Positions 8,276-17,510 of a DNA stretch of 64,000 nt are shown in pieces. The notes under the pieces are model-generated. The model had not been told where the DNA came from, made no database searches, and saw only the letters and a program-made list of their open reading frames with translations. Each line of letters begins with the position of its first letter. The stretch's first letter is position 1. Source of the DNA: Falsiroseomonas stagni DSM 19981 (GTDB lineage: Bacteria; Pseudomonadota; Alphaproteobacteria; Acetobacterales; Acetobacteraceae); contig NZ_FOSQ01000002.1 of the NCBI RefSeq assembly GCF_900114315.1, forward strand, positions 372,001 to 436,000, in the 5' to 3' direction. The position numbers were made by a program, and so were the translations under genes.

Positions 8276-10216
8276 TCAGCTACCGATCTCGCCCCCGTCC
8301 CGCTTGACGATGGCGATGACGGAGGGTCGCGGCGGCCGCCCGGCCTCGAAATCCGGCCAGCGGGTGGACGGGTTCTCATAGGTGCTGCCGGTATCCTCCC
8401 CGGGATGCTGGATCGCCAGGAACAACGTCCTGTCATCCGGCGTGAAGCAGGGGCCGCAGACCTCCGCCCCCGTGGGCGCCTGGTAGAAGCAGCGGGTCAG
8501 GCCGCGGCCATGGCCGCTGGTATCCGCCGCCCAGATGCCATCCGCGATGCCGGCGAATTCCGGCGCGCCATCGGTCGCGATCCAGGCGCGGCCCTTGCTG
8601 TCGAAGGCGATGTTGTCGGGGCAGGACAGCCAGCCCTGGTCGCTGGTCGCGCGGTGGTATTGCGTGCCGGGATCGACGCCCGGCTTGCCGGCGGCGATGA
8701 AGACCTCCCACCGCGCCTCCGTCGCCGCATGGTCGACGCGGCCGGTGCCGGCGCCGGGGGGGATCACCTCCAGCACATGGCCGTGGACGTTGTTGGCGCG
8801 GGGGTTGCCGGGGCCCGCCTGCTGCGCGGTGCGGCGGCTGTTGTTGGTGAGCATGACGTAGACGCGGCCATTGACCTTGTTGGTCTCCACATCCTCCGGC
8901 CGGTCCATCGGCGTGGCGCCCAGCAGGTCCGCCGCGCGCCGCGCCTCGATCACCACATCGGCCTGGCTGTGGAAGCCGTTCGCCGCATTCAGCGGGCCTT
9001 CGCCATGGGTCAGGGCCAGCCAGCGCATGCGGCCCCGCTCCTCGAACTTCGCCACATACAGCGTGCCCTCATCCATCAGGTCGCGGTTGGCGGCGCGATC
9101 ATTGGGGTTGAAGGGGCGCGCGGTGACGAATTTGTAGAGGTACTCGAAGCGCTCATCGTCACCCATGTAGAAGGCGACGCGCCCGTCGCTGCCGATCGCA
9201 TGCGTGGCGCCTTCATGCTTGAAGCGGCCGAGCGCGGTGCGCTTCACGGGAACGCTGGTGGGATCGTAGGGATCGTATTCCACCACCCAGCCGAAGCGGT
9301 TCGGCTCGTTCGGCTCGCGGTCCAGGTTGAAGCGCTCGAAATGGCGGAACCAGGCGTAGCTGGGCTCCGCGATGATGCCGTAGCGGCGATAGGTTGCGGC
9401 CTCCGCGCCCGTCGTCGCGGCGGCGCCGCCGAAGTAGTTGTTGAAGTTCTCCTCCGCCGTGATGACGGTGCCCCAGGGCGTGTTGCCGCCGGCGCAGTTG
9501 TTCAGCGTGCCCAGCACGCGCGTGCCCGTCGCATCCGCATTCGTGCGAAGCCGCGCATGGCCCGCGGCCGGTCCGCTGATGCGCATCGGCGTGTTCATGG
9601 TGATGCGCCGGTTCATCGCGCCGCCCGGCACGCTCCGCCAGGTGCCGCCTTCGCGCTTCACCTCGACGACGCTCATGCCATGCGCCTCGATCTCCACCGC
9701 CGCCTGCGCCGCGGTGGTGCGGCCCCGCGCGGCGCGGCCTTCGCCGATGCCGGCGAACATCAGGTTGGTGTTGGTGTATTCGTGGTTCACGCAGAGCAGC
9801 CCGTGGTCGCTGTTGCGGCTGCCCGCCGGCAGCGGCCAGAAGTCGAGGTAGTCGCAGTTATAGCCGAACTGCCGTGCCTGCCCCGCCGCCGTCTGCGCCA
9901 TCGGGTCATAGGGCGGCGCGCCGTCCAGCACCGGGTCGCCCCAGCGGATCACCGTCTGCGCCTCATACCCCTCCGCCACCGCGTGATGCTGGCTGAGCTG
10001 CTGGCGCAGCTCCGGGAATGTCAGCGTGGAGGGTCCGCCGCGTTCCGGCACCGGCAGCGGCTGTGCCCCCGCTGGTACCGCCGCAGGCGCCGCCGCCAGC
10101 GCCATCGCCGCCCCGATCGCGCCGCGCCGCGTCAGCCGCGCCGCGATGATGTCGCCGATGGCACGACCTGGCGCGGGATTGCTGCCGATATCCTCCAGCT
10201 CGATCTCGTCATCCAT
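8276..10216 (-). CDS. phoX: PhoX-family alkaline phosphatase/phosphodiesterase
   Basis: A 646-residue exported protein of the PhoX/DUF839 family, which releases phosphate from organic esters using a Fe-Ca centre. A twin-arginine-type signal (TRRGAIGAAMALAAAPAAVPAGAQP) follows about 28 cytoplasmic residues. The core motif LNNCAGGNTPWGTVITAEENF contains the metal-site Cys and the Glu pair. GRFKHEGATHAIGSDGRVAFYMGDDERFEYLYKFV and the C-terminal GPCFTPDDRTLFLAIQHPGED are also typical. It is the third gene of a minus-strand set behind a Mo reductase and a PhoX-like paralogue, 68 bases downstream of the latter. Low-phosphate control is expected for the family, but no Pho box was identified. Confidence 0.92.
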   Translation of the reverse strand: MDDEIELEDIGSNPAPGRAIGDIIAARLTRRGAIGAAMALAAAPAAVPAGAQPLPVPERGGPSTLTFPELRQQLSQHHAVAEGYEAQTVIRWGDPVLDGAPPYDPMAQTAAGQARQFGYNCDYLDFWPLPAGSRNSDHGLLCVNHEYTNTNLMFAGIGEGRAARGRTTAAQAAVEIEAHGMSVVEVKREGGTWRSVPGGAMNRRITMNTPMRISGPAAGHARLRTNADATGTRVLGTLNNCAGGNTPWGTVITAEENFNNYFGGAAATTGAEAATYRRYGIIAEPSYAWFRHFERFNLDREPNEPNRFGWVVEYDPYDPTSVPVKRTALGRFKHEGATHAIGSDGRVAFYMGDDERFEYLYKFVTARPFNPNDRAANRDLMDEGTLYVAKFEERGRMRWLALTHGEGPLNAANGFHSQADVVIEARRAADLLGATPMDRPEDVETNKVNGRVYVMLTNNSRRTAQQAGPGNPRANNVHGHVLEVIPPGAGTGRVDHAATEARWEVFIAAGKPGVDPGTQYHRATSDQGWLSCPDNIAFDSKGRAWIATDGAPEFAGIADGIWAADTSGHGRGLTRCFYQAPTGAEVCGPCFTPDDRTLFLAIQHPGEDTGSTYENPSTRWPDFEAGRPPRPSVIAIVKRDGGEIGS

Positions 10217-10284
10217 GGTCGCTTCCCCCAGCGTGTCATTGAACTGTCACAATGGGGCGCCGAGGTTGCGGCCGTCGTCAAGCC

Positions 10285-11856
10285 TCAGCCGCCGACGGCA
10301 CCGCCGGCGTTGCGGGTGATCGACAGCAGCGCGCTGCGCGGCGGCAGGCGGTTGTCGAAGGCGGGCCAGCGCGTCGCCGGCCGGTCGAAGCTGGCCCCTG
10401 GTTCAGCACCCGGCGTCCGCACCACCAGCAGCAGCGCATCCCCCTCCGGCGTCGGCGCCGCGCCGCCGATGGCGCCACCGCGCGGCGCCGCATGGATCGG
10501 CAGCGGCACGGCGCGGCCGGGACCGTCGAGGTCGCAGGCGAAGGCCATGTCCGGCGCGGCGCCGGGCCGCCCCGCGCGGTCCGTGCCGATCCAGCACCGC
10601 CCGCGCTGGTCCACGGCCAGCGTCGCGGGGTAGCGCGGCACGGCGCTGCTGGCCGGCATGTCGCGGCCGTAGCGCCCGCCCTCGCCGGCATCGCCCGCCA
10701 GGAACAGCACCCGCGCCGCCATGCGCGCCGCGGCGGGGTCGCCGGTGATCTCGATGACATGGCCGGGATGGGCGCCGGGGCGCGGGTTCAGGGCATCCAG
10801 CCGTGCCTCCCCCCGCGTTGTGCCGGCGCGGCAGGCCAGCAGCAGGCGCTGCCGGCGCGGGTCCATCGCCAGCGCGGCGGGGGTGTCGAAAGGCGTCGCC
10901 CCCGCGGCCTCCGCCGCCAGGGCCGGCGCCATCAGCGCGCCCTCGGCAAGCGGCCGCCAGGTGATGGCCTCGCCTTCCACCCGTGCGACGGCCAGTTGCC
11001 CGGCCTCCAGCGCATCGCCCTCCATCGCCTTCCCGGCGGAGACGAAGCGGTAGACGAAGCCCATCGGCCGCCCATCGGCCAGGAAGACGACGGCGCGGCC
11101 ATCATCCGTCACGGTCGCCGCCACCGCCTGCGCGCCGATCCGGCCGAGTGCGCCCCGCTTCACCGGGACGCTCTGCGGGTCCAGCGGATCGACCTCCGCC
11201 ACCCAGCCGAACTGCCGCCCATCCCGGAAGCGGGCATCAAGGTCCTGCAACCGCGCGAGCCAGGAAGCCGGGTCCTGTTCCGCCAGCAGCAGCGTGCCCC
11301 AGGGCGTCGCCGCGCCGGCGACGGGGCCGAGCAAGCCGACCACGCCGCCCCCCAGCGCCACCGGCCCGCCCATGCGGCAGAGGGTGGAGGTGCCGAGGCG
11401 GCGGCTCTGGAACCCGCCATCCACCAGCACCCAGCGCCCGCCTTGGCGTTCCAGGTTGAGCAGCGAGGCGCCCGACATCGCCGCCGCCACCGCCGGCCGG
11501 TCCCGCCCGCCGGGGAAGGCCATGGCGGGATCGACCTCGGGGTGCAGGACGGCGACGACCAGCCGCGGCACGCCATCCGCGCCCATCGGAGTCGCGACCA
11601 GGCCCGCCAGCCGCGCATCCCAGCCGAACTGGCCGGCCACGCCATCGGCGGTGGGGTTGCGCGGCTCCCACGGCGCGGCGTCGAAGGTCACGCGGTCGCC
11701 CCATCGCACCAGCACGTCGCGGCGATGCCCGGGCGCCACCCAATCATCCGGCCGCAGCGGCGGCATCACCGGCGGCAGGTCCAGCGTGGTGACCTGCGCC
11801 CGCGCCGGCAGGCAAAGCAGCGCAGGCGCGGCCAGCAGCAGGCGACGGCCGATCAT
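10285..11856 (-). CDS. PhoX-like (DUF839) paralogue with altered metal site
   Basis: A 523-residue exported protein (signal MIGRRLLLAAPALLCLPARAQ) homologous to the adjacent PhoX: it shares WGDRVTFDAAPW, QFGWVAEVDPLDPQSVPVKRGALGR, a FIQHP-like C-terminus and similar spacing. In the core motif it reads LLGPVAGAATPWGTLLLAEQ. The metal-site Cys is replaced and one Glu of the pair becomes Gln, so iron-dependent phosphatase activity is doubtful. Its start overlaps the stop of the upstream molybdenum reductase (ATGA), showing translational coupling with that gene rather than with phoX. It may be a binding or structural beta-propeller. The function is open. Confidence 0.8.
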   Translation of the reverse strand: MIGRRLLLAAPALLCLPARAQVTTLDLPPVMPPLRPDDWVAPGHRRDVLVRWGDRVTFDAAPWEPRNPTADGVAGQFGWDARLAGLVATPMGADGVPRLVVAVLHPEVDPAMAFPGGRDRPAVAAAMSGASLLNLERQGGRWVLVDGGFQSRRLGTSTLCRMGGPVALGGGVVGLLGPVAGAATPWGTLLLAEQDPASWLARLQDLDARFRDGRQFGWVAEVDPLDPQSVPVKRGALGRIGAQAVAATVTDDGRAVVFLADGRPMGFVYRFVSAGKAMEGDALEAGQLAVARVEGEAITWRPLAEGALMAPALAAEAAGATPFDTPAALAMDPRRQRLLLACRAGTTRGEARLDALNPRPGAHPGHVIEITGDPAAARMAARVLFLAGDAGEGGRYGRDMPASSAVPRYPATLAVDQRGRCWIGTDRAGRPGAAPDMAFACDLDGPGRAVPLPIHAAPRGGAIGGAAPTPEGDALLLVVRTPGAEPGASFDRPATRWPAFDNRLPPRSALLSITRNAGGAVGG

Positions 11857-14162
11857 GGAACGGCGGTGGCCCCGGCGGGCGGCACATGGACCGTGACGGG
11901 CGGCGCCTCGCCCGGCCAGGCCTCGATCTGCACCAGGCAGGATTGCGCGGCCGATCCCTGGCCGAGGCGCGAGGTCCCGATATCCGCCGTCAGCACATTG
12001 GCATTGCCGTGGATGCAGGCCGCGTCGGTGGCACCGGGAGTGGCCGGGTTCCACCAGGCACCCGTCGCCATCGCGACGACGCCGGGGCGGATATCCGCCG
12101 TCACGCGCAGCCCCGCCGCGACGGCACCGCGGGCGTTGAAGACGCGCACGACCTGCCCATCCACCAGCCCGCGCGCGGCCGCGTCATCCGGGTGCATGCG
12201 GATCGGCTCCCGCCCCTGGATCTTGTCGGCGGCGGCCACCGGCCCGCTGTCCAACTGCCCATGCAGCCGCGTGGAGGGCTGGAAGGACAGCATGTGCAGC
12301 GGGAATGTCTGCGCCAGCGGGGAGCCCAGGTATTCGGTCGGCTCCATCCACACCGCATGGCCCGGCGTCTCGGCATAGCCGAAGGACGAAATGGTCTCGG
12401 AGAAGATCTCGACCTTGCCGGAGGGCGTGTTGAGCGGGTTGGCCTCCGGGTCCGCGGCGAATTCCGCGAACTGGACATAGTCCTGCTCCGGCGCGGGAAT
12501 CTCGACGAAGCCCTCGGCCCAGAAACGCTCGAAATCCGGCACCTCGATCCCCTGCGCGGCGCAGGCCTGGCGCCAGCGGCCGTACAGGTGCCGCAGCCAG
12601 GCGCCCTCATCGCGCTGTTCCGTGAACTGTGCCCGGAAGCCCGCGGCATCGGCGAGGTCGGCGAGGATATCGACGTCGTTCCTTGCCTGGCCGACGGGCG
12701 GGATCGCCTGGTGCATGGCGCGGACGTAGCGGTCGCGGGACGCGCTGCCGATGTCGTTGCGCTCCAGCGTCGTCGTCGCCGGCAGCACGATATCGGCGTG
12801 GCGCGCGACGGAGGTCCACCAGGGTTCCTGCACCACGACCGTATCCGCGCGGTTCCAGGCCCGCAGCAGCCGGCCGAGGTCCTGGTGGTGGTGGAAGGGG
12901 TTTCCGCCCGCCCACCAGATCAACCGGATGTCCGGCAGCAGCAGGTCACGGCCATTGTATTGCAGGATCTCGCCCGGCCGCTCCAGCAGCTCCGTCACCC
13001 GCGCCACGGGGATATAGGCGCCGCAGGTGTTCCGCACGGCGGGGCCGGCGACGGAGGGCACCTCATGCCGCGGCGTCCCCATGCCATTCATGGAGCCATA
13101 GCCGAAGGCGATCCCCTGCCCCGGCTTGCCGATGCCGCCCAGCAGCGCCGCGAAGGCGGTCAGCGCCCACCAGGGCTGCTCCCCGTGCTCGGCACGCTGG
13201 ATGGACCAGGTGGCGGTGCACATGGTGGGGGCGCCCGCGGCCTCCATCGCCAGGCGGCGGATGGTGGCGGCGGGCACTTCCGTGATGGCTTCGGCCCATT
13301 CGGGCGTCTTCGCCACGCCGTCCGCCGCGCCCATCACATAGTCGCGGAAGCGGTCCCAGCCGACCGTGCAGCGCGCGAGGAAATCGGCATCCTCCCGCCC
13401 CGCGGAGATCACCACATGCGCCATGGCGAACATCATCGCCGCATCGGTGTTCGGCCGGATCGGCACCCATTCAGCGCCGAGGAAATCCCCAACATCGCCC
13501 TTGAAGGGGGAGATGTTGACGAAGCGCACGCCTGCCGCGACCGCCGCCTTCATCAGCGGCACATATTCATGCCCGCCCGCGCCGCCCGACGTCACCAGCC
13601 CGTTCTTCAGCGGCAGGCCGCCGAAGCACAGCATCAGCTTCGTGTGCTTCCTGATGCTGCCCCAATCCGTGACGGGGCCCTGGATGACCTCGTTCGTCCC
13701 CAGCACATGCGGCATCAAGGTCATGCCCGCGCCGTAGGAATAATTCGTCACCTGCGCCGTGAAGCCGCCGCCCATGCCCAGGTAGCGGTGCAACTGCGTG
13801 CGCGCATGGTGGTAGCGCCCGGCGGAGGACCAGCCATAGGACCCGCCCAGGATCGAGGCGTGGCCGTGTTCCGCCCGCACCCGGGCGGATTCCTCCGCCA
13901 CCAGGCGGATAACCCGATCCCATTCCACGGCCACGAAATCATCCCCGCCGCGGGACGATCCGCGCCGCTCACCACGCAGCCAGCCGGCGCGGACATAGGG
14001 CCGGTCGATCCGCGCCTTGCCATGCACGGCTTCCGGCATCGACTGCAGCAGCGACCCCGGAAAGGGGTCCCGCGCGAAGGGTCGCGCTTCCACCAGGCGG
14101 CCGTTTTCGACCACCGCCTCGAAGGAACCCCAGTGGGAGCCGTGCGGCTTGATCTCGGTCAT
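11853..14162 (-). CDS. Molybdopterin oxidoreductase, DMSO/TMAO/biotin-sulfoxide reductase family
   Basis: A 769-residue Mo-bis-MGD enzyme of the BisC/TorA/DorA type, reducing S- or N-oxides. It opens TEIKPHGSHWGSFEAVVENGRL, without Fe-S cysteines and without a twin-arginine signal, so it should be cytoplasmic like BisC. The Mo-ligand region SILGGSYGWSSAGRYHHARTQLHRYLG contains the expected serine. PGD-binding blocks include FGGLPLKNG, WWAGGNPFHHHQDL, ATTTLERNDIGSASRDRYV and the C-terminal DRYNP-like domain (MHPDDAAARGLVDGQVVRVFNARG). The ATG at 14162 follows GGAGAG. It is coupled to the PhoX-like gene downstream. Likely roles are biotin sulfoxide or methionine sulfoxide repair; the substrate is not determined. 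Confidence 0.9.
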   Translation of the reverse strand: MTEIKPHGSHWGSFEAVVENGRLVEARPFARDPFPGSLLQSMPEAVHGKARIDRPYVRAGWLRGERRGSSRGGDDFVAVEWDRVIRLVAEESARVRAEHGHASILGGSYGWSSAGRYHHARTQLHRYLGMGGGFTAQVTNYSYGAGMTLMPHVLGTNEVIQGPVTDWGSIRKHTKLMLCFGGLPLKNGLVTSGGAGGHEYVPLMKAAVAAGVRFVNISPFKGDVGDFLGAEWVPIRPNTDAAMMFAMAHVVISAGREDADFLARCTVGWDRFRDYVMGAADGVAKTPEWAEAITEVPAATIRRLAMEAAGAPTMCTATWSIQRAEHGEQPWWALTAFAALLGGIGKPGQGIAFGYGSMNGMGTPRHEVPSVAGPAVRNTCGAYIPVARVTELLERPGEILQYNGRDLLLPDIRLIWWAGGNPFHHHQDLGRLLRAWNRADTVVVQEPWWTSVARHADIVLPATTTLERNDIGSASRDRYVRAMHQAIPPVGQARNDVDILADLADAAGFRAQFTEQRDEGAWLRHLYGRWRQACAAQGIEVPDFERFWAEGFVEIPAPEQDYVQFAEFAADPEANPLNTPSGKVEIFSETISSFGYAETPGHAVWMEPTEYLGSPLAQTFPLHMLSFQPSTRLHGQLDSGPVAAADKIQGREPIRMHPDDAAARGLVDGQVVRVFNARGAVAAGLRVTADIRPGVVAMATGAWWNPATPGATDAACIHGNANVLTADIGTSRLGQGSAAQSCLVQIEAWPGEAPPVTVHVPPAGATAVP

Positions 14163-14310
14163 GTGAACTCTCCGGCCACTCGGCGGCTGAACGGGGGGCA
14201 AAATGCGACGAAGACCTGCCCGCCGCAACCGTGGCGGGCGTCACGGCAGATGACGCGGGGCGAATGGCGTTCTAGCATCCCAGGGACGCCAGTTGAGGAA
14301 GATGCACTCC

Positions 14311-15720
14311 ATGACCCCGCCCGCCACGCCGGTCCGGAATTCCAACGCGGAACGCGACATCGCGAATGTGCTGCACCCGTATACCGACCACCGCGCGCAT
14401 GCCAAGAACGGCCCGCTGGTCATCGCCCGCGGCGAAGGCGTGAAGGTGTGGGACGACCAGGGCAAGGAATACATCGAGGCCGTGGCCGGCCTGTGGTGCG
14501 CCTCCCTCGGCTTCTCCAACCATCGGCTTGCCGAGGTTGCCTATGAGCAGATGAAGAAGCTGCCCTTCTACCACGCCTTCACCGCCAAGTCGCATGAGCC
14601 GCTGATCGACCTCAGCGAGATGCTGATCGAGCGTGCGCCCTGCGCGATGTCGAAGGTGTTCTACGCCAACAGCGGGTCCGAGGCGAACGACACCGCGATC
14701 AAGATGGTCTGGTACTACAACAACGCCATCGGCAAGCCCGAGAAGAAGAAGATCATCAGCCGTCTGAAGGCATACCACGGCATCACCATCGCCAGCGGGT
14801 CCCTCACCGGCCTGCCGGCGAACCACAAGATGTTCGACCTGCCCGTCGGCGACCGCTTCATCCATGTCTCCACGCCGCACCACTACCACGGCGCCAAGCC
14901 CGGCGAGTCCGAGGCCGACTTCGCCACGCGCCTGGCGCAGGAGCTGGAGGACACGATCCTGCGGGAGGGGCCGGAGACGGTCGCCGCCTTCTTCGCGGAG
15001 CCCGTGATGGGCGCCGGCGGCGTGATGGTTCCGCCCGCCACCTATTTCGACAAGATCCAGGCCGTGCTGCGGAAGTATGACGTGCTGTTCGTGGCGGACG
15101 AGGTCATCTGCGGCTTCGGCCGCACGGGCAACTACTGGGGCTGCCAGACCTATTCCATCACCCCCGACATCATCACCTGCGCCAAGGCGCTGAGCGCCTC
15201 CTTCCTGCCGATCTCCGCCGTCATCATCAATGACCGCGTCTTCCAGGGCCTGGCGGACGGCTCCTCCACCATCGGCACCTGGGGCCATGGCTTCACCTAT
15301 TCGGGCCACCCCGTCGCCGCCGCCGTCGCGCTGGAGACGCTGAAGATCTACGATGAGCTGAACATTGTCGAGCACGTCAACAAGGTCGGCGCCCATATGC
15401 AGGCGAAGCTGCGCGAACGCTTCGAGGGCCATCCGCTGGTCGGCGAAGTGCGCGGCATCGGCATGGTCGCCGCCATGGAACTGGTCGCCGACAAGGGTGC
15501 CAAGAAGAACTTCGAGCCCTCCGCCAAGGTCGGCCCGCGCCTCGCCAAGCTGGGCGAGGCCGAGGGCGTGATCCTGCGCGGCCTGGCCAACGACACCATC
15601 GCCTTCTCCCCGCCGCTCATCATGAAGGCGGATGAGGTCGATGAGATGGTGGAGCGGACCGGGCGGGCGCTGGACGCGCTGGCGGTGCAGCTGCGGCGGG
15701 AAAGCCTGACGGTCGTCTGA
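14311..15720 (+). CDS. Class III aminotransferase (omega-amino acid:pyruvate type)
   Basis: A 469-residue PLP enzyme that moves an amino group from an omega-amino acid or amine to pyruvate or another keto acid. It contains the SNHRLAEVAYEQMKKLPFYHAF, FYANSGSEANDTAIKMVWYYNNA (phosphate binding), KAYHGITIASGSLTGL, FFAEPVMGAGGVMVPP and VLFVADEVICGFGRTG (PLP-ring Asp) motifs. The Schiff-base Lys is K292 in CAKALSASFLPISA. The ATG at 14311 is nine bases after GAGGAAG; an ATG at 14302 is too close to that site. It is divergent from the Mo reductase and followed by a strong terminator, so it is probably monocistronic. Substrate unknown. Confidence 0.92.
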   Translation: MTPPATPVRNSNAERDIANVLHPYTDHRAHAKNGPLVIARGEGVKVWDDQGKEYIEAVAGLWCASLGFSNHRLAEVAYEQMKKLPFYHAFTAKSHEPLIDLSEMLIERAPCAMSKVFYANSGSEANDTAIKMVWYYNNAIGKPEKKKIISRLKAYHGITIASGSLTGLPANHKMFDLPVGDRFIHVSTPHHYHGAKPGESEADFATRLAQELEDTILREGPETVAAFFAEPVMGAGGVMVPPATYFDKIQAVLRKYDVLFVADEVICGFGRTGNYWGCQTYSITPDIITCAKALSASFLPISAVIINDRVFQGLADGSSTIGTWGHGFTYSGHPVAAAVALETLKIYDELNIVEHVNKVGAHMQAKLRERFEGHPLVGEVRGIGMVAAMELVADKGAKKNFEPSAKVGPRLAKLGEAEGVILRGLANDTIAFSPPLIMKADEVDEMVERTGRALDALAVQLRRESLTVV

Positions 15721-15746
15721 CCGGGGAAGGGCGCCCCCTCACCCAA

Positions 15747-15778
15747 CCCTCTCCCCCGGCCGGGGGAGAGGGCTTTTC
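15747..15778 (+). terminator. Rho-independent-type terminator after the aminotransferase
   Basis: A perfect 26-base inverted repeat with arms CCCTCTCCCCCGG (15747-15759) and CCGGGGGAGAGGG (15760-15772), then CTTTT. It begins 26 bases after the aminotransferase stop. It shares GGGGGAGAGGG with the intra-operon hairpin at 2832-2858 and belongs to a common type of bacterial intergenic stem element. Confidence 0.7.
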
Positions 15779-15844
15779 GAGTTTGCCGCTTCGTTAACCC
15801 GCCCGCGCCAGATTGGCCCTGCGACAGCAGAAGGCAGCGCATCC

Positions 15845-16684
15845 ATGGCGGCAGGAAGCCGGTCCTTCCGGGACATCACCGGGCAGGACATCCGCATCAA
15901 GGCCATCGACATCGGCGCCAACCCGATCGATGGCGACCCGCCCTACGCCGCCCTGCTGCGCGCCGGCCAGGCGGAGGTGGTGGGGTTCGAACCCGATGCC
16001 GCGGCGCTTTCCACGCTGAACGCCCGCAAGGGCCCGCATGAACGCTACTTCCCGCACGCCGTGGGCGATGGCGGCCGCCACACGCTGCGGGTCTGCCAGG
16101 CGCCCGGCATGACATCCCTGCTGGAACCCGATCCCGCCACGCTCGCCCTGTTTCACGGCTTCCCCGATTGGGGCCGGGTGCTGGACCGGGTGGAACTCGA
16201 CACCGTGCGCCTCGACGATGTGCCGGAGACCGAGGGCGCCGACCTGCTCAAGCTCGACATCCAGGGCGCGGAGCTGATGGTGCTGCGCCATGCGGAGGCG
16301 CGGCTGCGCGACGCGCTGGTGGTGCAGGCGGAGGTCGAGTTCCTGCCCCTCTACAAGGACCAGCCGCTATTCGGCGATGTGGACGCCTTCCTCCGCGGCC
16401 AGGGCTTCGCCTTCCACCGCTTCTTCCCGCTCAACAGCCGGGTGATGAGCCCGATGGTCGTGGGCGGCAGCCCCTATGCCGGGCTCAGCCAGATGGTCTG
16501 GGCCGATGCCATCTTCATCCGGGACCTGACCAAGCTGGCGGCGCTGCCGGACCGCGCGCTGCTGGCGATGGCGACGATCCTGCATGATTGCTACGCATCG
16601 GCCGATGCCGCGCTGCGCCTGCTGATGGAGCATGACCGGCGGCAGCAGGGCGGGCTGGCGGGGCGGTATCTCGGCGCCCTCTAG
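15845..16684 (+). CDS. FkbM-family SAM-dependent methyltransferase
   Basis: A 279-residue cytoplasmic methyltransferase of the FkbM family, which methylates hydroxyl groups of sugars, polyketides or other small molecules. SAM-binding motif I is KAIDIGANPIDGDPPY near residue 20. Motif II-like EVVGFEPDAAAL and the DLLKLDIQGAELMVLRHAE block that marks FkbM proteins follow. A C-terminal HD-rich stretch (about 225-270) is not typical of the family. No glycan or polyketide genes are nearby. Its stop overlaps by four bases the stop of the thioesterase on the other strand. Confidence 0.87.
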   Translation: MAAGSRSFRDITGQDIRIKAIDIGANPIDGDPPYAALLRAGQAEVVGFEPDAAALSTLNARKGPHERYFPHAVGDGGRHTLRVCQAPGMTSLLEPDPATLALFHGFPDWGRVLDRVELDTVRLDDVPETEGADLLKLDIQGAELMVLRHAEARLRDALVVQAEVEFLPLYKDQPLFGDVDAFLRGQGFAFHRFFPLNSRVMSPMVVGGSPYAGLSQMVWADAIFIRDLTKLAALPDRALLAMATILHDCYASADAALRLLMEHDRRQQGGLAGRYLGAL

Positions 16685-17100
16685 CCCTCCGCCACCGCGC
16701 CTTCCGCCAGCATCGCCGCGCGCAGGTCGGGCCACAGCGGCACCTTCTCCCCGGTGTCGTTGCGCGTGACCACGCAGATGGCGCGGCCGGTGCAGCAGGC
16801 GACGCCATCCCGCCACATCGCATAGTCATGGATGAAGGAGGTGCGGCGGAAGGACACCACGCGGCTGCCCAGCACCACCTTCTCCCCGAACCCGGCCGCG
16901 CGGTGGTACTTCGCCTCGATCTGCGCCACCACCGGGCCGGGGCGGGTTGGCGAGATCGGCAGTCCCGTCAGCGCCTCCCAATGCGCGATGCGCATATCCT
17001 CGAAGATCGTGAGGTAGGCCGCGTGGTTGACGTGACCGTAGAGGTCGCATTCGGACCAGCGGATGACGTGATCCCGCATCAGGGGCCAGCTTCCGTCCAT
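16681..17100 (-). CDS. Acyl-CoA thioesterase, 4-hydroxybenzoyl-CoA thioesterase type
   Basis: A 139-residue single hotdog-fold thioesterase that hydrolyses acyl-CoA in the cytoplasm. The signature WSECDLYGHVNHAAYLTIFEDMRIAHWEAL carries the catalytic Asp and the long central helix, as in YbgC/FcbC. The ATG at 17100 overlaps the stop of the upstream YciA-like gene (TGATG), so the two thioesterases are translationally coupled. A GTG two codons earlier is possible but less likely. Both lie behind a Bug receptor, which may point to processing of an imported carboxylate as a CoA ester. Confidence 0.88.
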   Translation of the reverse strand: MDGSWPLMRDHVIRWSECDLYGHVNHAAYLTIFEDMRIAHWEALTGLPISPTRPGPVVAQIEAKYHRAAGFGEKVVLGSRVVSFRRTSFIHDYAMWRDGVACCTGRAICVVTRNDTGEKVPLWPDLRAAMLAEGAVAEG

Positions 17101-17510
17101 CACGCACCCTCCTGCGGCACGGGTCGCGGCTTACGTGCCTCATCGATGGCGACGAAGGTGAAGACCGCCTCCGTCACCAGGAACATCTCATCCTCCGACC
17201 GCTCCCGCCGCCAGGCCTCCACCTCGATGCGCATGGAGGTGCGGCCGACGGAGACGATGCAGGCATAGATGCTGACCTCGTCGCCGACGACGACAGGGCG
17301 GTGGAACTTCATGCCGTCCACGGCAATGGTCGCGACGCGGCCGCGGGCGCGACGGCCGGCCGCGTTGCCGGCGGCCAGGTCCATCAACCCCATCAGCCAG
17401 CCGCCGAAGATGTCGCCGGACGGGTTGGCATCCGCCGGCATGGCGGTCGTGCGAAGCTTGAGCTCCGCCGGCGAGGGCGGCGTCCTATTCGGCCCGGATG
17501 TTAGCGGCAC
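17100..17510 (-). CDS. Acyl-CoA thioesterase, YciA-like
   Basis: Hotdog-fold thioesterase of the YciA/acyl-CoA hydrolase family. The diagnostic stretch LRTTAMPADANPSGDIFGGWLMGLMDLAAG covers the start of the fold and the catalytic Asp-containing helix. It ends VTEAVFTFVAIDEARKPRPVP, the conserved last strand. The family normally begins 10-20 residues before LRT. The GTG at 17510, inside the end of the upstream Bug gene, gives about 136 residues and keeps that segment. The first ATG (17441) would cut into the conserved motif. The start is therefore uncertain although the gene is not. Confidence 0.83.
   Translation of the reverse strand: MPLTSGPNRTPPSPAELKLRTTAMPADANPSGDIFGGWLMGLMDLAAGNAAGRRARGRVATIAVDGMKFHRPVVVGDEVSIYACIVSVGRTSMRIEVEAWRRERSEDEMFLVTEAVFTFVAIDEARKPRPVPQEGA

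Noticed and set aside
8405-10633. A 742-codon open frame opposite phoX
   Set aside because: No recognisable domain and biased composition. The minus-strand PhoX is convincing across the whole region.
11886-14546. An 886-codon open frame on the plus strand
   Set aside because: It is antisense to the Mo reductase gene and made of repetitive Arg/Gly/His-rich sequence with no domain. This is typical of high-GC shadow frames.
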